Shown here: positions 12,640-24,723 of the stretch, in pieces
Numbering within the stretch: the stretch's first letter is position 1
Layout of the letters: the number at the start of each line of letters is the position of its first letter
Assembly (NCBI RefSeq): GCF_037392515.1
Contig: NC_090280.1
Span: 72,706,504 to 72,770,503 of the forward strand
DNA length: 64,000 nt
DNA from: Haliotis asinina
Taxonomy: Eukaryota > Mollusca > Gastropoda > Lepetellida > Haliotidae
Direction: 5' to 3'
Notes under the pieces: generated by a model
Told to the model about the DNA's origin: nothing
The model's input: the letters and a program-made list of their open reading frames with translations, nothing else
Database searches by the model: none
Program-made: the position numbers and the translations under genes

Positions 12640-14440
12640 ACCACTAGTTCTTAGTTCGATCTTACCTTTACTTCTGTTTATAGCACTTTACATGAACCAG
12701 GTGTTCTACCTCCAACATGCAGTGATCATAGTCCAGTATTTGTCTCCCTCAAGTTTGGAAAGCCATGCAAGGAGTCTTATAAGCGAATTATATAGGATTA
12801 TATCCATTCATATTATGATGGCTTTTTTTATTTCATTGCGGCTATTGATTTGGAAACTATTACTGACCACAGCGATATTGACATACCTGTTTCACTACTT
12901 ACTTCAAAATTATTACCTCTGATAGATCAATACATAGTCCATAAAAATACATATCCCATCTAAATGTGCAGGCAAATTCGGAGTAGCACGGACGAGCAAG
13001 TTTAATTTTCCGCCGCACTCAGCAAGATGCCAGATATCTGGAGTCGATGTGTAAATAATCGAGTCTGGACAAGAGAATCCAGTGATTTACAGCATGAGCA
13101 TCGATCTTCGCAAATGGGAATTGATGACATGCGTCAACCAAGTCAGCGAGCCTGACCACCCTATTCCGTTAGTCGCCTCTGACGCCAAGCATAGTCGCCT
13201 TTCATGGCAAGCATTGGCTGCCGAAGGCGGTTTCTAGCTCGGACCTTCACAGGTCAGAGCAGTGCAAAAGTCAACTCTGAGGTTAAGAACCCTAAACGCG
13301 CGAATGATATGAGATTAGATGACATTATTAAATCTGAATGTGGCTCAATACCATGGAAGAACCCATGAAGGAAACTTGCAGTTTACATGAGCCTGCAAAC
13401 AAAACTAATGATTTGCTCTTGTCCGAATCACTGTCCGACAGACGACATTACCATAAACTATGTATATATTAAGTCTTGAAGGGCATTTAGACATGGAATA
13501 TATATATTATAAAATGGTTAGTGGGCTGATTATGGGTCACACTTAATATCTCCAATTCTCTTCTCACAGAGGTTACTTGTCAGAACTTCCTACGAACCTC
13601 TGTTCTAATACGGCCATATTTCGCAGTTATCATAAAATACCCTGGCGGCCAAAAAAAGGCCGTAGATATATCTCCCTGTTTTTCTTTCCAATCAGAACAC
13701 GTGTTACATCGACCTAGATTCAACTTGGCAAATGCAAGCAATGTGGAGAAACAAATATGACATGACTGAGTTCTGTCTAGAAGAAACATTTGAGTATCGC
13801 GCTCGGGAAGAGGTTCTAGTTTTCACGATGCATACGGAAATTATCGAGATCTTGCGAACAATCACTTTTGAAACAAGGTCGCTGATTACACTACTAAATC
13901 TGATTGCCTCCAATCACGAGTCTTGAATACTCGCACCATGAAAGGGTAGTATTAGGAGAGGTTACGTAATAAGATATGAAGAGTAAAAACTGTTGGAAGA
14001 GAATGAGTATCTCCATCAAAACAGGATACAACCGTCTAAACTCCCACGATTTTCAGACAAATGCATAGCGCTTATCTGAGCGTAACCGATCTTTCCTGCC
14101 CTCTGTTGTTCAAGCATGGACTACACTTGATGTTACTAACAGAAATGCATATTTCTCATCTAGGTTTAACTAAACTGATTTCCACAGAAAGATTTCCTCA
14201 AATTGTACTTACGCTGCTAGCTATGGCAAGCGACAATACCAAGTGATTCTGTCTAGAACTAGGGTAGGTTGTAGTGATATAAAAGCACACCAGCTCGACC
14301 GATTCCTGATTGATGATTCCACTTGTACAAGTGGCCATAATAGAGAAGGTGCTATCCATTACTTTCTATTATGTCCCCGCTATGTCCAGTTTAGGCTTGA
14401 CAAATACTTTGTCCTTAACCGTTTCAGCATAATTCTATAT
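12640..14440 (+). mobile_element. Non-LTR retrotransposon fragments, plus strand, interrupted by a SINE
   Basis: 12.68-12.95 kb encodes 'CSDHSPVFVSLKFGKPC' and a continuing hydrophilic segment ending near 'LLPLIDQYIVHKN', the end of an APE endonuclease (SDH motif) and the linker before RT. 14.07-14.43 kb encodes 'RSFLPSVVQAW' then 'GHNREGAIHYFLLCPRYVQF', the Cys/His C-terminal region of LINE ORF2. RT itself is not visible between them. The two pieces may be one element with a large deletion and the SINE at 13.0 kb inside, or two elements. Confidence 0.5.
12995..13255 (-). repeat. SINE-like repeat, abalone type, diverged
   Basis: Matches the family from 'ccgccgcactcagcaa' to 'ggaccttcacaggtc', with more differences than other copies, so probably an older insertion. 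Confidence 0.8.
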
Positions 14441-14470
14441 TTAACGCCAATGACGATTCTTTTCTTTCCT

Positions 14471-14737
14471 GACCCGTGACGGTCCCGGGGTAGGATAGGC
14501 CTTCAGCAACCCATGCTTGTCATAAAAGCCGATTCAGCTTGTCGTAAGAGGCGACTAACGGGATCGGATGGTCAGGCACGCTGACTTGGTTGACACATGT
14601 CATCGGTTCACAGTTGCACACATCGATGCACATCCTGTTGAACATTTGATAGTCTTGTCCAGACTCGATTATTTACAGACCGCCGCCATATAGCTGGAAT
14701 ATTGCTGAGTGCAGCGTAAACTCAACTCACTCACTCT
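14471..14737 (+). repeat. SINE-like repeat, abalone type, near full length
   Basis: Begins 'gacccgtgacggtcccgggg', includes 'gcgactaacgggatcgg', and ends in the (ACTC)n tail. It gives the clearest view of both ends of the family. Confidence 0.85.
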
Positions 14738-14981
14738 TTTCATTCAGACACTGAAGACTTTATATAAAGACTTTGTGCGGAGAGGCATTGCCACAGGCCT
14801 TATGGGCTGTTTGCTAATCCCATTTCCATTTTGTTATGTCGTTAAATATGAAAAATTTACAAATTAATGGATATCAGAGTAGGTGAGCTGGATCCTAAAA
14901 ACCCTTTGAAAAGTATTCCAGTTATTTTATGCCGTGCTATAGGAGGGACGCCATGTTGATAGGAAGTTTCACGACTTCGGT

Positions 14982-15077
14982 GAAGCCCACTGCGGTGGGT
15001 ATAGTGAAGTCCTCTAAGATCTGATTGGTGAAGCCCAGTAAAATGGGTATGGTGAAGCCCACTAAGATGGGTATGGT
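14982..15077. repeat. Four 24-bp tandem units in the 3' flank of the PAN-domain gene
   Basis: 'gaagcccactaagatgggta' style units start at 14982, 15006, 15030 and 15054. They lie 70 bp past the stop codon of the minus-strand PAN gene, so in its 3' UTR or just beyond. Confidence 0.9.
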
Positions 15078-15147
15078 GAAGCAACAATCACAGGTTTCTC
15101 GTAACGTAATGGGACACAACTCTGCACATCAGTGACCCAGTGACCTT

Positions 15148-15347
15148 CTACACAGGAATGTAGTCATCTGCAGACGGAATAGCCCGCCCAAGATAACACA
15201 AATATGTGTTTTTGTCAAATGTAAATCCGGTGCAGCCAATTGTTCCAGTACACAGATATGCGCAGTAGGTGCTGGAAGGCACGTTCACTGCGGGCAAGCC
15301 CCCATTTGGACTTCCGGGATAGCTGGTGGACTTGACGTAGTAGTCAT
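15148..15347 (-). CDS. PAN/apple-domain protein, terminal exon
   Basis: Last exon of a minus-strand gene, ending in TAG at 15148-15150. The acceptor is 'ctgtttcag' at 15348-15356, and the exon begins in phase 1. It encodes about 65 residues with a PAN/apple-type cysteine pattern: 'YCAYLCTGTIGCTGFTFD' followed by 'YLCYLG'. PAN domains are disulphide-bonded modules that bind proteins or sugars and occur mostly in secreted or surface proteins. The donor of the exon at 16.1 kb is also phase 1, and joining them gives GAT (Asp) across the junction without loss of frame. No known orthologue recognised. A small 24-bp repeat array lies just downstream. Confidence 0.7.
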
Positions 15348-16074
15348 CTGAAACAGTGCCATTCTTATAAATTAACAATGACAAAGGTGATCACGTTGTA
15401 CCAGTAACATTCTCACTGAAACACTTAATAATCGTCTTACCAAGTAGAGACATTCTGTTTCCTGACATGTTTGTATGGTGAAGACATTTAAATGGCGATG
15501 TTATATTTGTCCGGTGATGTTGTTATATTTGTCGGGTGATGTCATGTTTGTGTGTTGGCGAAATGCTTGTTGAGAGTGATAACGGTTTAGTTGGATACGG
15601 TTAATAACTGCAGATTAACCACGTTCGTCCATTTACATTAACAGAGAATTTGCAGTTATATTGGTGCCTGCGAACATATGCTGATAGGATGTGTATTTGG
15701 TTCAAATATAGTACGAAATGTTTGTGAACTGTTAAGGGTTTGTATGCCTCTTTTGTATTTAGTTCCTGAGCCTCGATCAGTACGATCAGCCGAAGTACCA
15801 GAGTGTAGTCATAACAGTCTTATGTACAACATTGTAATCTTCAAATACCAGTACAGACGTGTACAAATTTTGGATCACCAAAATGAAACATTCCTGGTAG
15901 TCACCAGTGTGTATACATATTTGCGAACAATATGTTGTGAAGCAGAACTGATATGTGAACATGGTACTGTTGTTAAATACATAACACCCTACTTCCTGAA
16001 TACAACTTATGTCACTTCAGTTGCTACTGAGATCATCATGGTCCATGTTATGAAATAACGTGCAGCTCACATAC

Positions 16075-16293
16075 CAGCACAGGCCTTGTTTTGTATGTAG
16101 GTAGTTGTCCCTATAGCATCTGTCAGTCCGGTTGCGGTGTCCGCCCACAGGCAGCTGGAGCCGTTGTAGCTGACTCCGTGGCAAGTGCTTGAACGGCGGC
16201 ACAGCTCCAAACATTCCTTGGCGTTTGCGGGGCCTACCTGCACCCGGGTGGAGTTCAGTAGGCTGTTTGCGGACTTAATCATGCACCTCTTGG
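16075..16293 (-). CDS. PAN/apple-domain protein, internal exon
   Basis: 219-bp exon bounded by acceptor 'ctttaacag' and donor 'gtatgtgag', phase 1 on both sides, the symmetrical class typical of shuffled extracellular modules. It encodes a full PAN-like module: 'KRCMIKSANSLLNSTRVQ', then 'ECLELCRRSSTCHGVSYN', 'SSCLWADT' and a final 'NKACA'. Cysteine spacing and the Cys-Leu-Trp strand fit PAN/apple domains. The frame is unbroken and rich in Ser/Thr/Gly, as expected for a secreted protein. It joins in frame to the terminal exon at 15.1-15.3 kb across a 727-bp intron, and to the exon at 21.9-22.2 kb through a GCC (Ala) junction codon. Confidence 0.75.
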
Positions 16294-16599
16294 CTGTTAA
16301 AGATAATTATAATACCTTCAGTAAATTCATTCATGCAAAGGAAAATATATTTATGATGAATTCTTTTAAAGAGGAAAAACTTTACCCTTATATACTGAGC
16401 CAAAAAAAAGAACCTTCACATTCTTTCTTTAGGGCACTGTAAAAGAGCAAGAGATGTTAAGATGGTTAAATTATTATTATTGCATTGCTGAGACCTGTGT
16501 GATGTACTCGATACACCGACAGTACCAGAATCAGTTCTATTAGGCTACACCGCCGTTCCAAAACATGGGTATACAGAATGTCAAGTCAAAAAATGTCTT

Positions 16600-16960
16600 G
16601 ACAGAATGTCAAGAATAAAAATTCGAATGGAGATTGGCAGCCAGCAACCGATTTCGAATGGTCTGTGAGGACAGTTGACCTCTAAACATCTCAGCCCTGG
16701 TTCGTGTAGCCGGCAGAAATGATGCACGTAGATGACGTAGGGCGATTTGACGGTCTTCTGCTCGTGACGTCACACGTGGACGACCCGACCTTGGGCGATC
16801 AGAAGTGGTGCGAGTTTCTTGTAGACGACCTCGCAAGTAATACACTTGCCGTAGTACGACGGCTGCATCCCATTGCTCTTGCGACGTCAGTAAGTGATCT
16901 TCCCGCGTGCAACGTGGCAACGGCACGTTCACGTTGCACATTTGACAATCGTGGCATTCA
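16600..16960 (-). mobile_element. Tc1-like transposase N-terminal fragment (Haliotis/mollusc type)
   Basis: Starts at an ATG near 16956 with 'MPRLSNVQRERAVATLHAG' and 'DVARAMGCSRRT', the first helix-turn-helix of a Tc1 transposase. After one frame change near 16.85 kb it continues with 'SDRPRSGRPRVTSRAEDR' (the GRPR motif between the two DNA-binding domains) and 'SSQTIRNRLLAA', the second helix-turn-helix. It ends near 16.6 kb before any catalytic residue. It lies within the large intron of the PAN gene. Confidence 0.85.
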
Positions 16961-16999
16961 AAGTACCCTTAGAACTGTGTTTGTGTTTGTTTTCAATTC

Positions 17000-19900
17000 T
17001 TGAGGCCAATGCAAACACGTGCAAATGAAGAAAACTTCAATGCGAAGATCACGTGATCGACTGCACGTTCAAAACCTGATTTGGCACTAACGTCATTTGC
17101 ACGACGAATGGATGGGTTTGAGTGGGTTTTCCTAACGTTTATCAGAGTCGAAGGATAGAGATCCCATTTCGGATACATAGATGTATCTTCAGAGAAAAAG
17201 TATTCATTATTTTTAAAAATCACATTTTGTGAAGTTTTTTTTGACTCAGTATATACTTGCATTATGTACCTAAACACGAATGACGCTTATCAAAGAAATA
17301 ATGAAATATAACAGTCTTTAATAACCGAAACGAAATTTATTTCACATCATCAGTGTTTCATACAGTACAAGCAACGTGGAACACAGACATCACTAAACAT
17401 TCATGTATTAAAATCTAAGATAGTTAGATTGAATAAAATAACAGTTATGCTTAGACAATAATACACATAGCATTCTACAAGTAGAAGCCAGGTGTAAGTA
17501 AAAATGTATAAATGAATTCACTTTGTGGGGATCGAGAACTTCTTCATTGTGAATTTAAGATCAGCATTGGTTCAGAACATGGATGCTGACTGGTATAAAC
17601 GATTGGCAGGTCCTGTTTGTTCTTACATTTGTCACACAGTGACCACAGGGTAAACACATATATTCAATATCCAGACGGCACGAGAATTGTTACGTATTAT
17701 TTCAAGCTTGTTTATTTTTATAGATGTGTTGCTCAAATAAGCTGTAAATACTTGGTAATGGAATGCCACTGATTTCATGCCACTGTGTTTACAATTTTGG
17801 AAAGTTTGTTTTTATCCTAAACAGACAGTGTACCGAACTTGTGTAAAATTAACAACTTGTGGAACTTGTGGAAAAATTATTGTAAATCAAACACATGATG
17901 GTCTTATGAATGTCAAAATGCCTCAGACGACGTGGGAAATATATTCGTTGTTGCCCTTTCTTACACATAAAATCAGTGTTACAGAGTTTTGAGTTAAGAT
18001 ATGTATCCAGATACTTGTACTAAACGACATTTGCTACTTACCAAATGTAACTGAAGACTAAGATGTTTTCGATTTCCCGGTATCAATCGATATTATTGAC
18101 GGTCATATGTAAACTTAAAGGTAGTGAACTTATTTATACTCTAAGGTAAATGCACATTTTTTGTGTGCTTACTGGGCAATTAAAACGACATGTTGCGATA
18201 TGTAGTGAGGCAACTGATTTAATATTCATTGAGTTTGAGCGAAATGAAACATATTCAAAACAGCTTGATTTGGATGTTGCCAAAAGCCTCATGGGAAGCC
18301 TGTCTCCAAGTGTAATGTGTCTGAGTGAAGTATTAATACTTACAGCTTGACAAGTATTAGATGGGCCAGCGCAGTGAACGCGTTTGTGACAGGCAGACGG
18401 GCAAGGTAATCTGGACGAATACACTCGGTTGCTACATGTAGATTTGCGATTGAGCATATACAATACCTGCTGACAGTGGCGTGTTTAACACGTGTCTTAT
18501 AGAGCGATTTAGTTCAGCAAAACACCATCACGAAACGATTCGTACGAGGAAACTGAACTTTTGAATATTTAGACGACAACCTGTTTCCCTCTTGTTTCAA
18601 ATGGAATGTTCTGGAGGGCGTTCTCATACATGAAAATTGGGGTTATTTGTGAGGTCGTGGTTCATCTAATACTTGTCAAGCAGTAACTGTGGCATGGAAT
18701 CTCGGTGAGCCAGCACTGTAAAACCCTTGGGCCAATACAAGCAACCACACATATACACACATGCGCGTTGTCATATGATTGACGCCGTTAAACCCCATTT
18801 CACCTGACCTCAAAACAGGTCTGCATCTAACAGATCTAATTTGATCGTAAAACCAATATTGACTTTCAAAACACTTTCCTGTTCATCTTAACCTGATCAA
18901 GTGAATATTTATGTATGGCTTGACTCTGTCAGAACTGGTTGGATCCATTATTGTGCAGGGGTGTTCCTTTACACAAAATTGATGACCCCCACTCACCTCC
19001 CCAGGACAAAATGGGTGACCCCCCTTAAAATCATCATCACCCACCCATCCCCAGCCATAAATTATTAGTAGTGTCTAAGTATACATATCGAGTATTACCA
19101 AGTCCAAAGACCTATTGATGACTAGATAGGTATCGACCACTTACATTCTAATTACAAAGCATAACTAACGCCAGGGCCTTGGGTTCGTTCGCCCTGATAT
19201 CGTTCTGCGGTCTTTACATTATTTCTTTGCATCAGTGGGCTCACAATTTGTGTTTCAAAATTAATCCGCCTAGCAGGTTACCTGCCACCATAAGAACGAT
19301 CAATCAACGTTACACTATCAAACCTGATTAAGTCTTTCCAGAAAGTTTATGGTAGAAATTCAGACATCAAATACGCCACGCAAATACGCATCCGAAACAC
19401 CTATCATACCAATTAATGGTACATATCTTGTGTATGTATTTGATTTTACTCAAGGTAGTGTGTAATATTGACATAAACGTATAGATTACCCATGGCCACA
19501 GACATGTTTTAATCTTTTGACCTCGTACTCCAGTAGAGGTAGATAAAATATGGTATCAAATGCAAAGCTTTTGTGATGCAGTTTGGAATTTTGTTTTTTC
19601 TCTCTCAGTCAGGACACATTAAAAGGTTTTATAGATTGTTTTAAAGAAGTTGAATATAGAATCTAACCTATGTATGACCATAAACAGATCTAAGACATCG
19701 TGTTTTATGTTACATATTGATTTGTGTATCTGTAAATATAATTAGGACTTCTGTTGAACGATTAAGAACTAAACAAATAGATTTGGGAACATGTAAACAT
19801 GGGGGAATATAGTATATATGATCTGCATAGCTCTGATATTGTAGACTGCTATTGCATCGGTAGATGACACTCGAAAATAACGTTACAATTGCTAAATTGT

Positions 19901-20010
19901 GAACCCCGCAGATATCAACTACTACTGGTATGATAAACATGAGACACTTAGGAACATATAGCATGATAGCGTAAGAAGGGAAAATCACCAAATTTCTACA
20001 TCACATTTTA
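17000..20010. other. Intronic/intergenic sequence, mostly featureless
   Basis: Presumed intron of the minus-strand PAN gene. It contains a dispersed repeat at 18.70-18.81 kb and a short inverted repeat at 18.34 and 18.66 kb. A minus-strand Cys-rich frame at about 18.34-18.46 kb ends at 'gtaagtatt' and could be an exon, but it has no recognised domain. Confidence 0.4.
18700..18808 (-). repeat. Dispersed repeat shared with 61.17-61.28 kb
   Basis: 'tacaagcaaccacacatata' and 'gccgttaaaccccatttcac' here match the reverse complement of 61.17-61.28 kb, including the 'ggggtttaacg' block common in mollusc repeats. Confidence 0.75.
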
Positions 20011-20013
20011 CAT

Positions 20014-20330
20014 TCAGTAGTGTTCAAATGCGTCATGATTTGTCAAATATTCATTCACTCGATGACGCATACTGTACAGGAGTTTCCCAATGGTGATTTG
20101 AAGGAGTGTATCCCACTGCTCTTGCAACGCCTGCCCAAGTCCAAACGTGGACGGTGGTCTATGACGTTGAGACACACGTCCCTCTATGTCGTAGAAGTCG
20201 AAGGGATTAAGTCTGGGTTCATTGCTGGTCAAGTCATTCGTTTGATGAGCACGTACTGTGCTATTATATAGTGCATGGTGAACACCAAAGGTAAACAGTC
20301 GCGTGATGCGTCGGGACAACAAATGGGCTC
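20014..20330 (-). mobile_element. Tc1-like transposase C-terminal fragment
   Basis: Encodes 'TSNEPRLNPFDFYDIEGRVS' followed by 'LGQALQEQWDTLLQITIGKL' and 'SMRHRVNEYLTNHDAFEHY'. This fits the end of Tc1 transposases from the catalytic SPDLNPIE block to the final SMRRRV...GGHTRY-like tail; the Glu position reads Asp or Phe here, so it is inactive. It cannot belong to the 16.6-kb piece because the order on the minus strand is wrong. Confidence 0.75.
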
Positions 20331-21924
20331 AGTATCCATTACCGTCCAGTGTCTCTATCTTGGACAATGTTAAGTGGGCTCACAAGCTGCAGTATCAGCG
20401 ATCCAATCCCAAACTATCATATCTCTGGTTGACACTGGCATGAGGTTTTCCAAGTCGTGTGTCACGATTGTCAAGGAGAACAAGATGAGAATCACTTGAT
20501 AATTTACTAAATATCTAAATTAGTCAAAACAGAAATTTCGAATAAACCTGAGCATTCTCGCTCATGGGCGAGATAGTTTCAATAACGCTTTAAATTTGCC
20601 GAATTAAGTCAAAATAAGTGTCAATTTTTGTCAAGATACTTCAACTCATGCTTTTATTCATTTGCAACCTCCAAAACAAGAGAAATCATTCATCTGACTA
20701 AAAGTAAATATTTTCGGCAAATGGAGGCCCATGGGCGAGATAGTTTGGATTTTGAGCTTTCGAGAAAAATGTTGTTCATCCTTAGCATATATTCATGATA
20801 ACTGCATAACACATTTCCCGGTCATAAGTCTTTCATACATACTGAAGGACCTGATCAGCTGTGAGTGTATCAGACTTTCCACATCTATCCACGTGCAGTA
20901 GATCATTTATAGTCATGACAGAGCAGGTGATGTTTCCTCCTTTACGCAATCACCTGGTCTTTCAGGTGATCTATTCACATAAACTTTGATCATTAATTTC
21001 CTGTTTGCGGAAGCCCTATGCCATAATTATGTTATCGGGCGATAATGCTATCCTTCGTGGATAGTTCAAACCATGGTTCATCATGGATAGTTCTTTATAA
21101 AATGTGTGAGCATGTTAGGGTAATGCGCAGTAGGAATTTGTCTACAATTCTCTGTCACAGTTCACCTTTGTTACACGCGCCTTAAACTTTACAACTAATG
21201 TGTTATTTGCTCTGCCCTTAATTCATAAAATGTAAAGGGAATTTGTCAAAACGATGAAAGGGACACTCTGAACATTGATGCAAGGGAGGTAATCACAAAA
21301 GGGACAGTTTTGAATTGTTACAATCATCATTGGGAAACACTGAAACAATGTGCGGAATGCTGCCTAGCTAGCACCTTACTTGCGACTGACAGCCTCAAGC
21401 CTGTCTGGTGAATTGATCTAACATTCTCAGTCACCTTTTCGTACCTTTTCATATGCATACTGGGGTTTGTCTGTAAGTTTGCAAAGAAGTTCAAGGTCAT
21501 CATGCAAATAAGTTATGTTGTTACTGCTGCAGCTCTTCCCGTTGCTTCATAACCCCCTTCGCAAGTGTGGACAATGACGCAGATGGGTTCTATTTACAGT
21601 TAACAAGCGTTGTCTATTTTATACTTATTGTAACGGCAAAACACCTGGTGAGTTTTAAAGTTTTAAAAAGTATTAGTTTTTTTCACGTATAAATGTATAC
21701 AGAAGACCTGCATCTTCATTAAATATCCTAGGAAGGTAATTTCAATAATTCAGATATGTTCCGTATCGGTGTACTGTGCTACTATGTTAAGTCACAACAG
21801 ACTCGGGGACATGTTTGCAGTGGCATACAGTCTTGTGACTAATAACTGCGTGGAGGTTAAACAGTGCCTAAAAGAAAGACCAAGCAGAAGAATCCATTTA
21901 TCCAGATGAGTGAGTTCTACTCAC
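20331..21924. other. No recognisable gene
   Basis: AT-rich, presumed remainder of the PAN gene's large intron. I see no exon or repeat I can name. Confidence 0.4.
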
Positions 21925-22164
21925 CTGGGGGTTTACAGTCCCTGTCCTTCACGAATTTTGTGCATTTACATAAACCTTCGCTCATTGCCTTGGTTTCATA
22001 GTGAGCCCAACACTTTCTGTCTTGAATGTTCCACTCCACACTGTAACAAGATGAGTTCGCGAGACAGTAGTCAGCACAACACACAATGTTAGTCATACGG
22101 CAGGCCACGACTTCAGAACCAGCAAAGGATTGTTTGTCAGGATGAACTGAAAGACACTGCAACG
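21925..22164 (-). CDS. PAN/apple-domain protein, upstream exon
   Basis: 240-bp exon with a strong polypyrimidine acceptor ('tttcctttccctttcag') and a consensus donor ('CCAG|gtgagtag'), phase 1 at both ends. It encodes about 80 residues with ten cysteines: 'LQCLSVHPDK', 'VVACRMTNIVCCADYCLAN', 'SSCYSVEWN', 'RKCWAHYE', 'LCKCTKF' and 'DCKPP'. The central CCADYC...CYSVEW...CW pattern fits a PAN/apple module. Its phase joins the exon at 16.1 kb through a 5.6-kb intron; because of that distance they could instead be two neighbouring genes of one family. The signal-peptide exon was not found. Confidence 0.7.
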
Positions 22165-24370
22165 CTGAAAGGGAAAGGAAATCAAGTACAGTCAAGAACC
22201 CAAGAACGAGGAAATAAACATGAAGAAGCTGGAAATGGTGCTGAAAACCGTACACAGGAATCTGTCAGATTACTGTAATGTATCAGAAGAGTTGTTGAAT
22301 GTGTTGCCCGAAATTCCACCATGACTGGGTAACAAACAGAAGACGATGTCGAACTATCCAACAGCAAGATCTCAATTAAAAGTGGATGTTTATTTGAAAT
22401 GTTTTAATAGCCAGGGGCAAAAATATGAATCTGTAAAAGAATCTGAAAATATTATGTATTGTTCATATTTATACTTTTTATTGGTAGATTTAAGAGCAGA
22501 TCACTTGTGATATAAGTGTGATGTAAGTGTAGGAGGGTACTTTCATCCCCTTTCAACTTTGAACAAGACTTACAACATGTTTGAATAGTTGCAAGATGAA
22601 TGCCTAAAGTAAGTCAAATGAGAGTTAAAAATATGTCCCCAAAACACGGCCTCCATTAATACTTAAACTTTAAACTTAAATAATATATGCGACGTACATT
22701 TTCTACAGAAATATACTCATTGATGCCTTTTACGTGAACGAAATATAAAACCTACGGAAATGCTTAAAACCTTCAAAAGACTATCTATTCTAATCTTAAA
22801 TAATGTAAAAGACAAGGTACTACCTTGTGGAACACCTTTATCCTGATAACAATGACCAGACTACGTTCACTCTCCTCCGATGTTAAATTCCATGTCTAGT
22901 AACAAACGTTATGTGTTGTTTTCTTACATAACTTTTAATAAAAGATGCAGGCGTACTAAATGATAAATAGTACTTCGATTTGTCCAGACACCACACTGAA
23001 CATTTTTGCAATAAGGTTATTGATTTCCAGATACCATACTAATCTATTATTTACCATTCTTTTTACAGTTTCTTAAGTTTTCTAAATGTGAGATCCACCC
23101 TTGGTCTCATAAATTACTAAGGCGGAGAAGACATTAGACGGGAAGGAGATGTGTTTTCAAGTTCGATATAAGCGGCAAAAATGAAAGGTTTGAGTGGTAT
23201 ACCCAGAGATACAGTAAGAGTGTGAAAGAGTTTTCTTTCATGACGATCTTAGCAATGTCACGGTTACACAAGAAATGGACTTCACTCATTCTACCCAAAT
23301 GGAGATTTGAACGCCCTCGGCGTGACCAATGAGCGCCTTAACCCCTTGGCTACCCCAACAGCCCGTAGAATAAGAGAAGTAAACTGGATCAAACACATAC
23401 TTGTACGCAGGATTGGACTTATTACAAATTGAATATAGTTATGTAAAATATTGCATTGGGTTCATTGTGGTCCATCTGATTCAACGTAAAGACGTTTAAT
23501 AGGGAAACTCAAAGACCCTGACTGTTTATAGCAGTATAGGAAAGATAGCCAGTCCCAGCGTCCGAGACGGGTGAGTATTGTGCAGGACGCAGACCGCCTT
23601 CTCGGCAAAAACATAATGAAATTATGGTTTTGAAATACCTAGTTCAAAATAATTTGGCCTGGACTGAAAACATCTTGTCATCATGTTTTATCAATTTTGG
23701 GCAACATCACAATATTGTAGCACAGAGGAGGCGTCACTAGCCGTTTGACACAACCCGGTCCACTCTACTACTCGTCAAGCTGAAGCAGGGGTCGAAGTAA
23801 TGTTTTGGGCATAAACAAAGACAAATACTACAATATGGCATTATTTCATAACATATGATTGTGACTAACGGCTTGCTGTTGAGTCAAACAACTGAGACCG
23901 GTGGAGGTGGTTTTGTATATTTTCGACTGTATGAAATAGAAGGTAAAGGCGACCAAAAGAATCCTAGTTGTCATAACAACAGAGCAAGATCTGAGACGAG
24001 TTTGTATTTGTGGTGTGAATTAGAAGCACAGCTCTCTGGAATCATTGTCCCAGAGAAAACACACGACCTTTTGTTCCTGGGTCTTAAAAGTATTGTTTGA
24101 AATGCGATAACCATGACGCTGTCCTAGAGTTGGTTAGTTCACAAAATTTGGGCAGAGTGCTCTGGTCAGCCCTGCATGCTTCTTGTTTATCTGGGCTGAC
24201 ATTTTGTCCCAGAAACAGAGTTATCTTTAAAATAGAAATGGACCCAGGAGTACTCTTAAATAGCTGAGTCCATACCAGATTTGAGCTGGACTCGATTATC
24301 ACTTTCCGTCATAGTTTCCGTAAGGCAGACAACAATTTGTCATATTCATCTAACAAGATAGTATCTCATC
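22165..24370. other. No recognisable gene apart from one SINE remnant
   Basis: Upstream of the PAN exon on its strand. It should hold the missing first exon if the gene starts in this window, but no signal-peptide ATG with a phase-1 donor is evident to me. Confidence 0.35.
23226..23367 (-). repeat. tRNA-derived SINE remnant
   Basis: On the minus strand it starts 'gggtagccaaggggttaagg', with an A-box-like TAGCCAAGGGG (23342-23352) and a B-box-like GCGTTCAAATCTC (23301-23313) at tRNA-like spacing. 'gaatgagtgaagtccatttc' and 'cgtgacattgcta' follow, a body I know from mollusc tRNA-SINEs. Tail degraded. Confidence 0.7.
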
Positions 24371-24723
24371 GGAATATCAACACTACTGTATTGTATCACG
24401 TTAGAGCGGAATATCAACACTACTGTATTGTATCACGTTAGAGCGGAATATCAACACTACTGTATTGTATCACGTTAGAGCGGAATATCAACACAAACTA
24501 CTGTATTGTATCACGTTAGAGCGGAATATCAACACAAACTACTGTATTGTATCACGTTAGAGCGGAATATCAACACTACTGTATTGTATCACGTTAGAGC
24601 GGAATATCAACACAAACTACTGTATTGTATCACGTTAGAGCGGAATATCAACACAAACTACTGTATTGTATCACGTTACAGCGGAATATCAACACAAACT
24701 ACTGTATTGTATCACGTTAGAGC
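24371..24723. repeat. Minisatellite, nine units of 37 or 41 bp
   Basis: Units begin 'ggaatatcaacac' at 24371, 24408, 24445, 24482, 24523, 24564, 24601, 24642 and 24683. The two lengths differ by a 4-bp 'acaa' insertion. The 41-bp form dominates to the right. Confidence 0.95.

Noticed and set aside
14900-15120. CRISPR-like array in the 24-bp repeat region
   Set aside because: The units are directly adjacent without spacers, and the context is eukaryotic.
16719-17003. Plus-strand frame over 16.72-17.00 kb
   Set aside because: Antisense shadow of the Tc1 transposase N-terminus, which matches known motifs on the minus strand.
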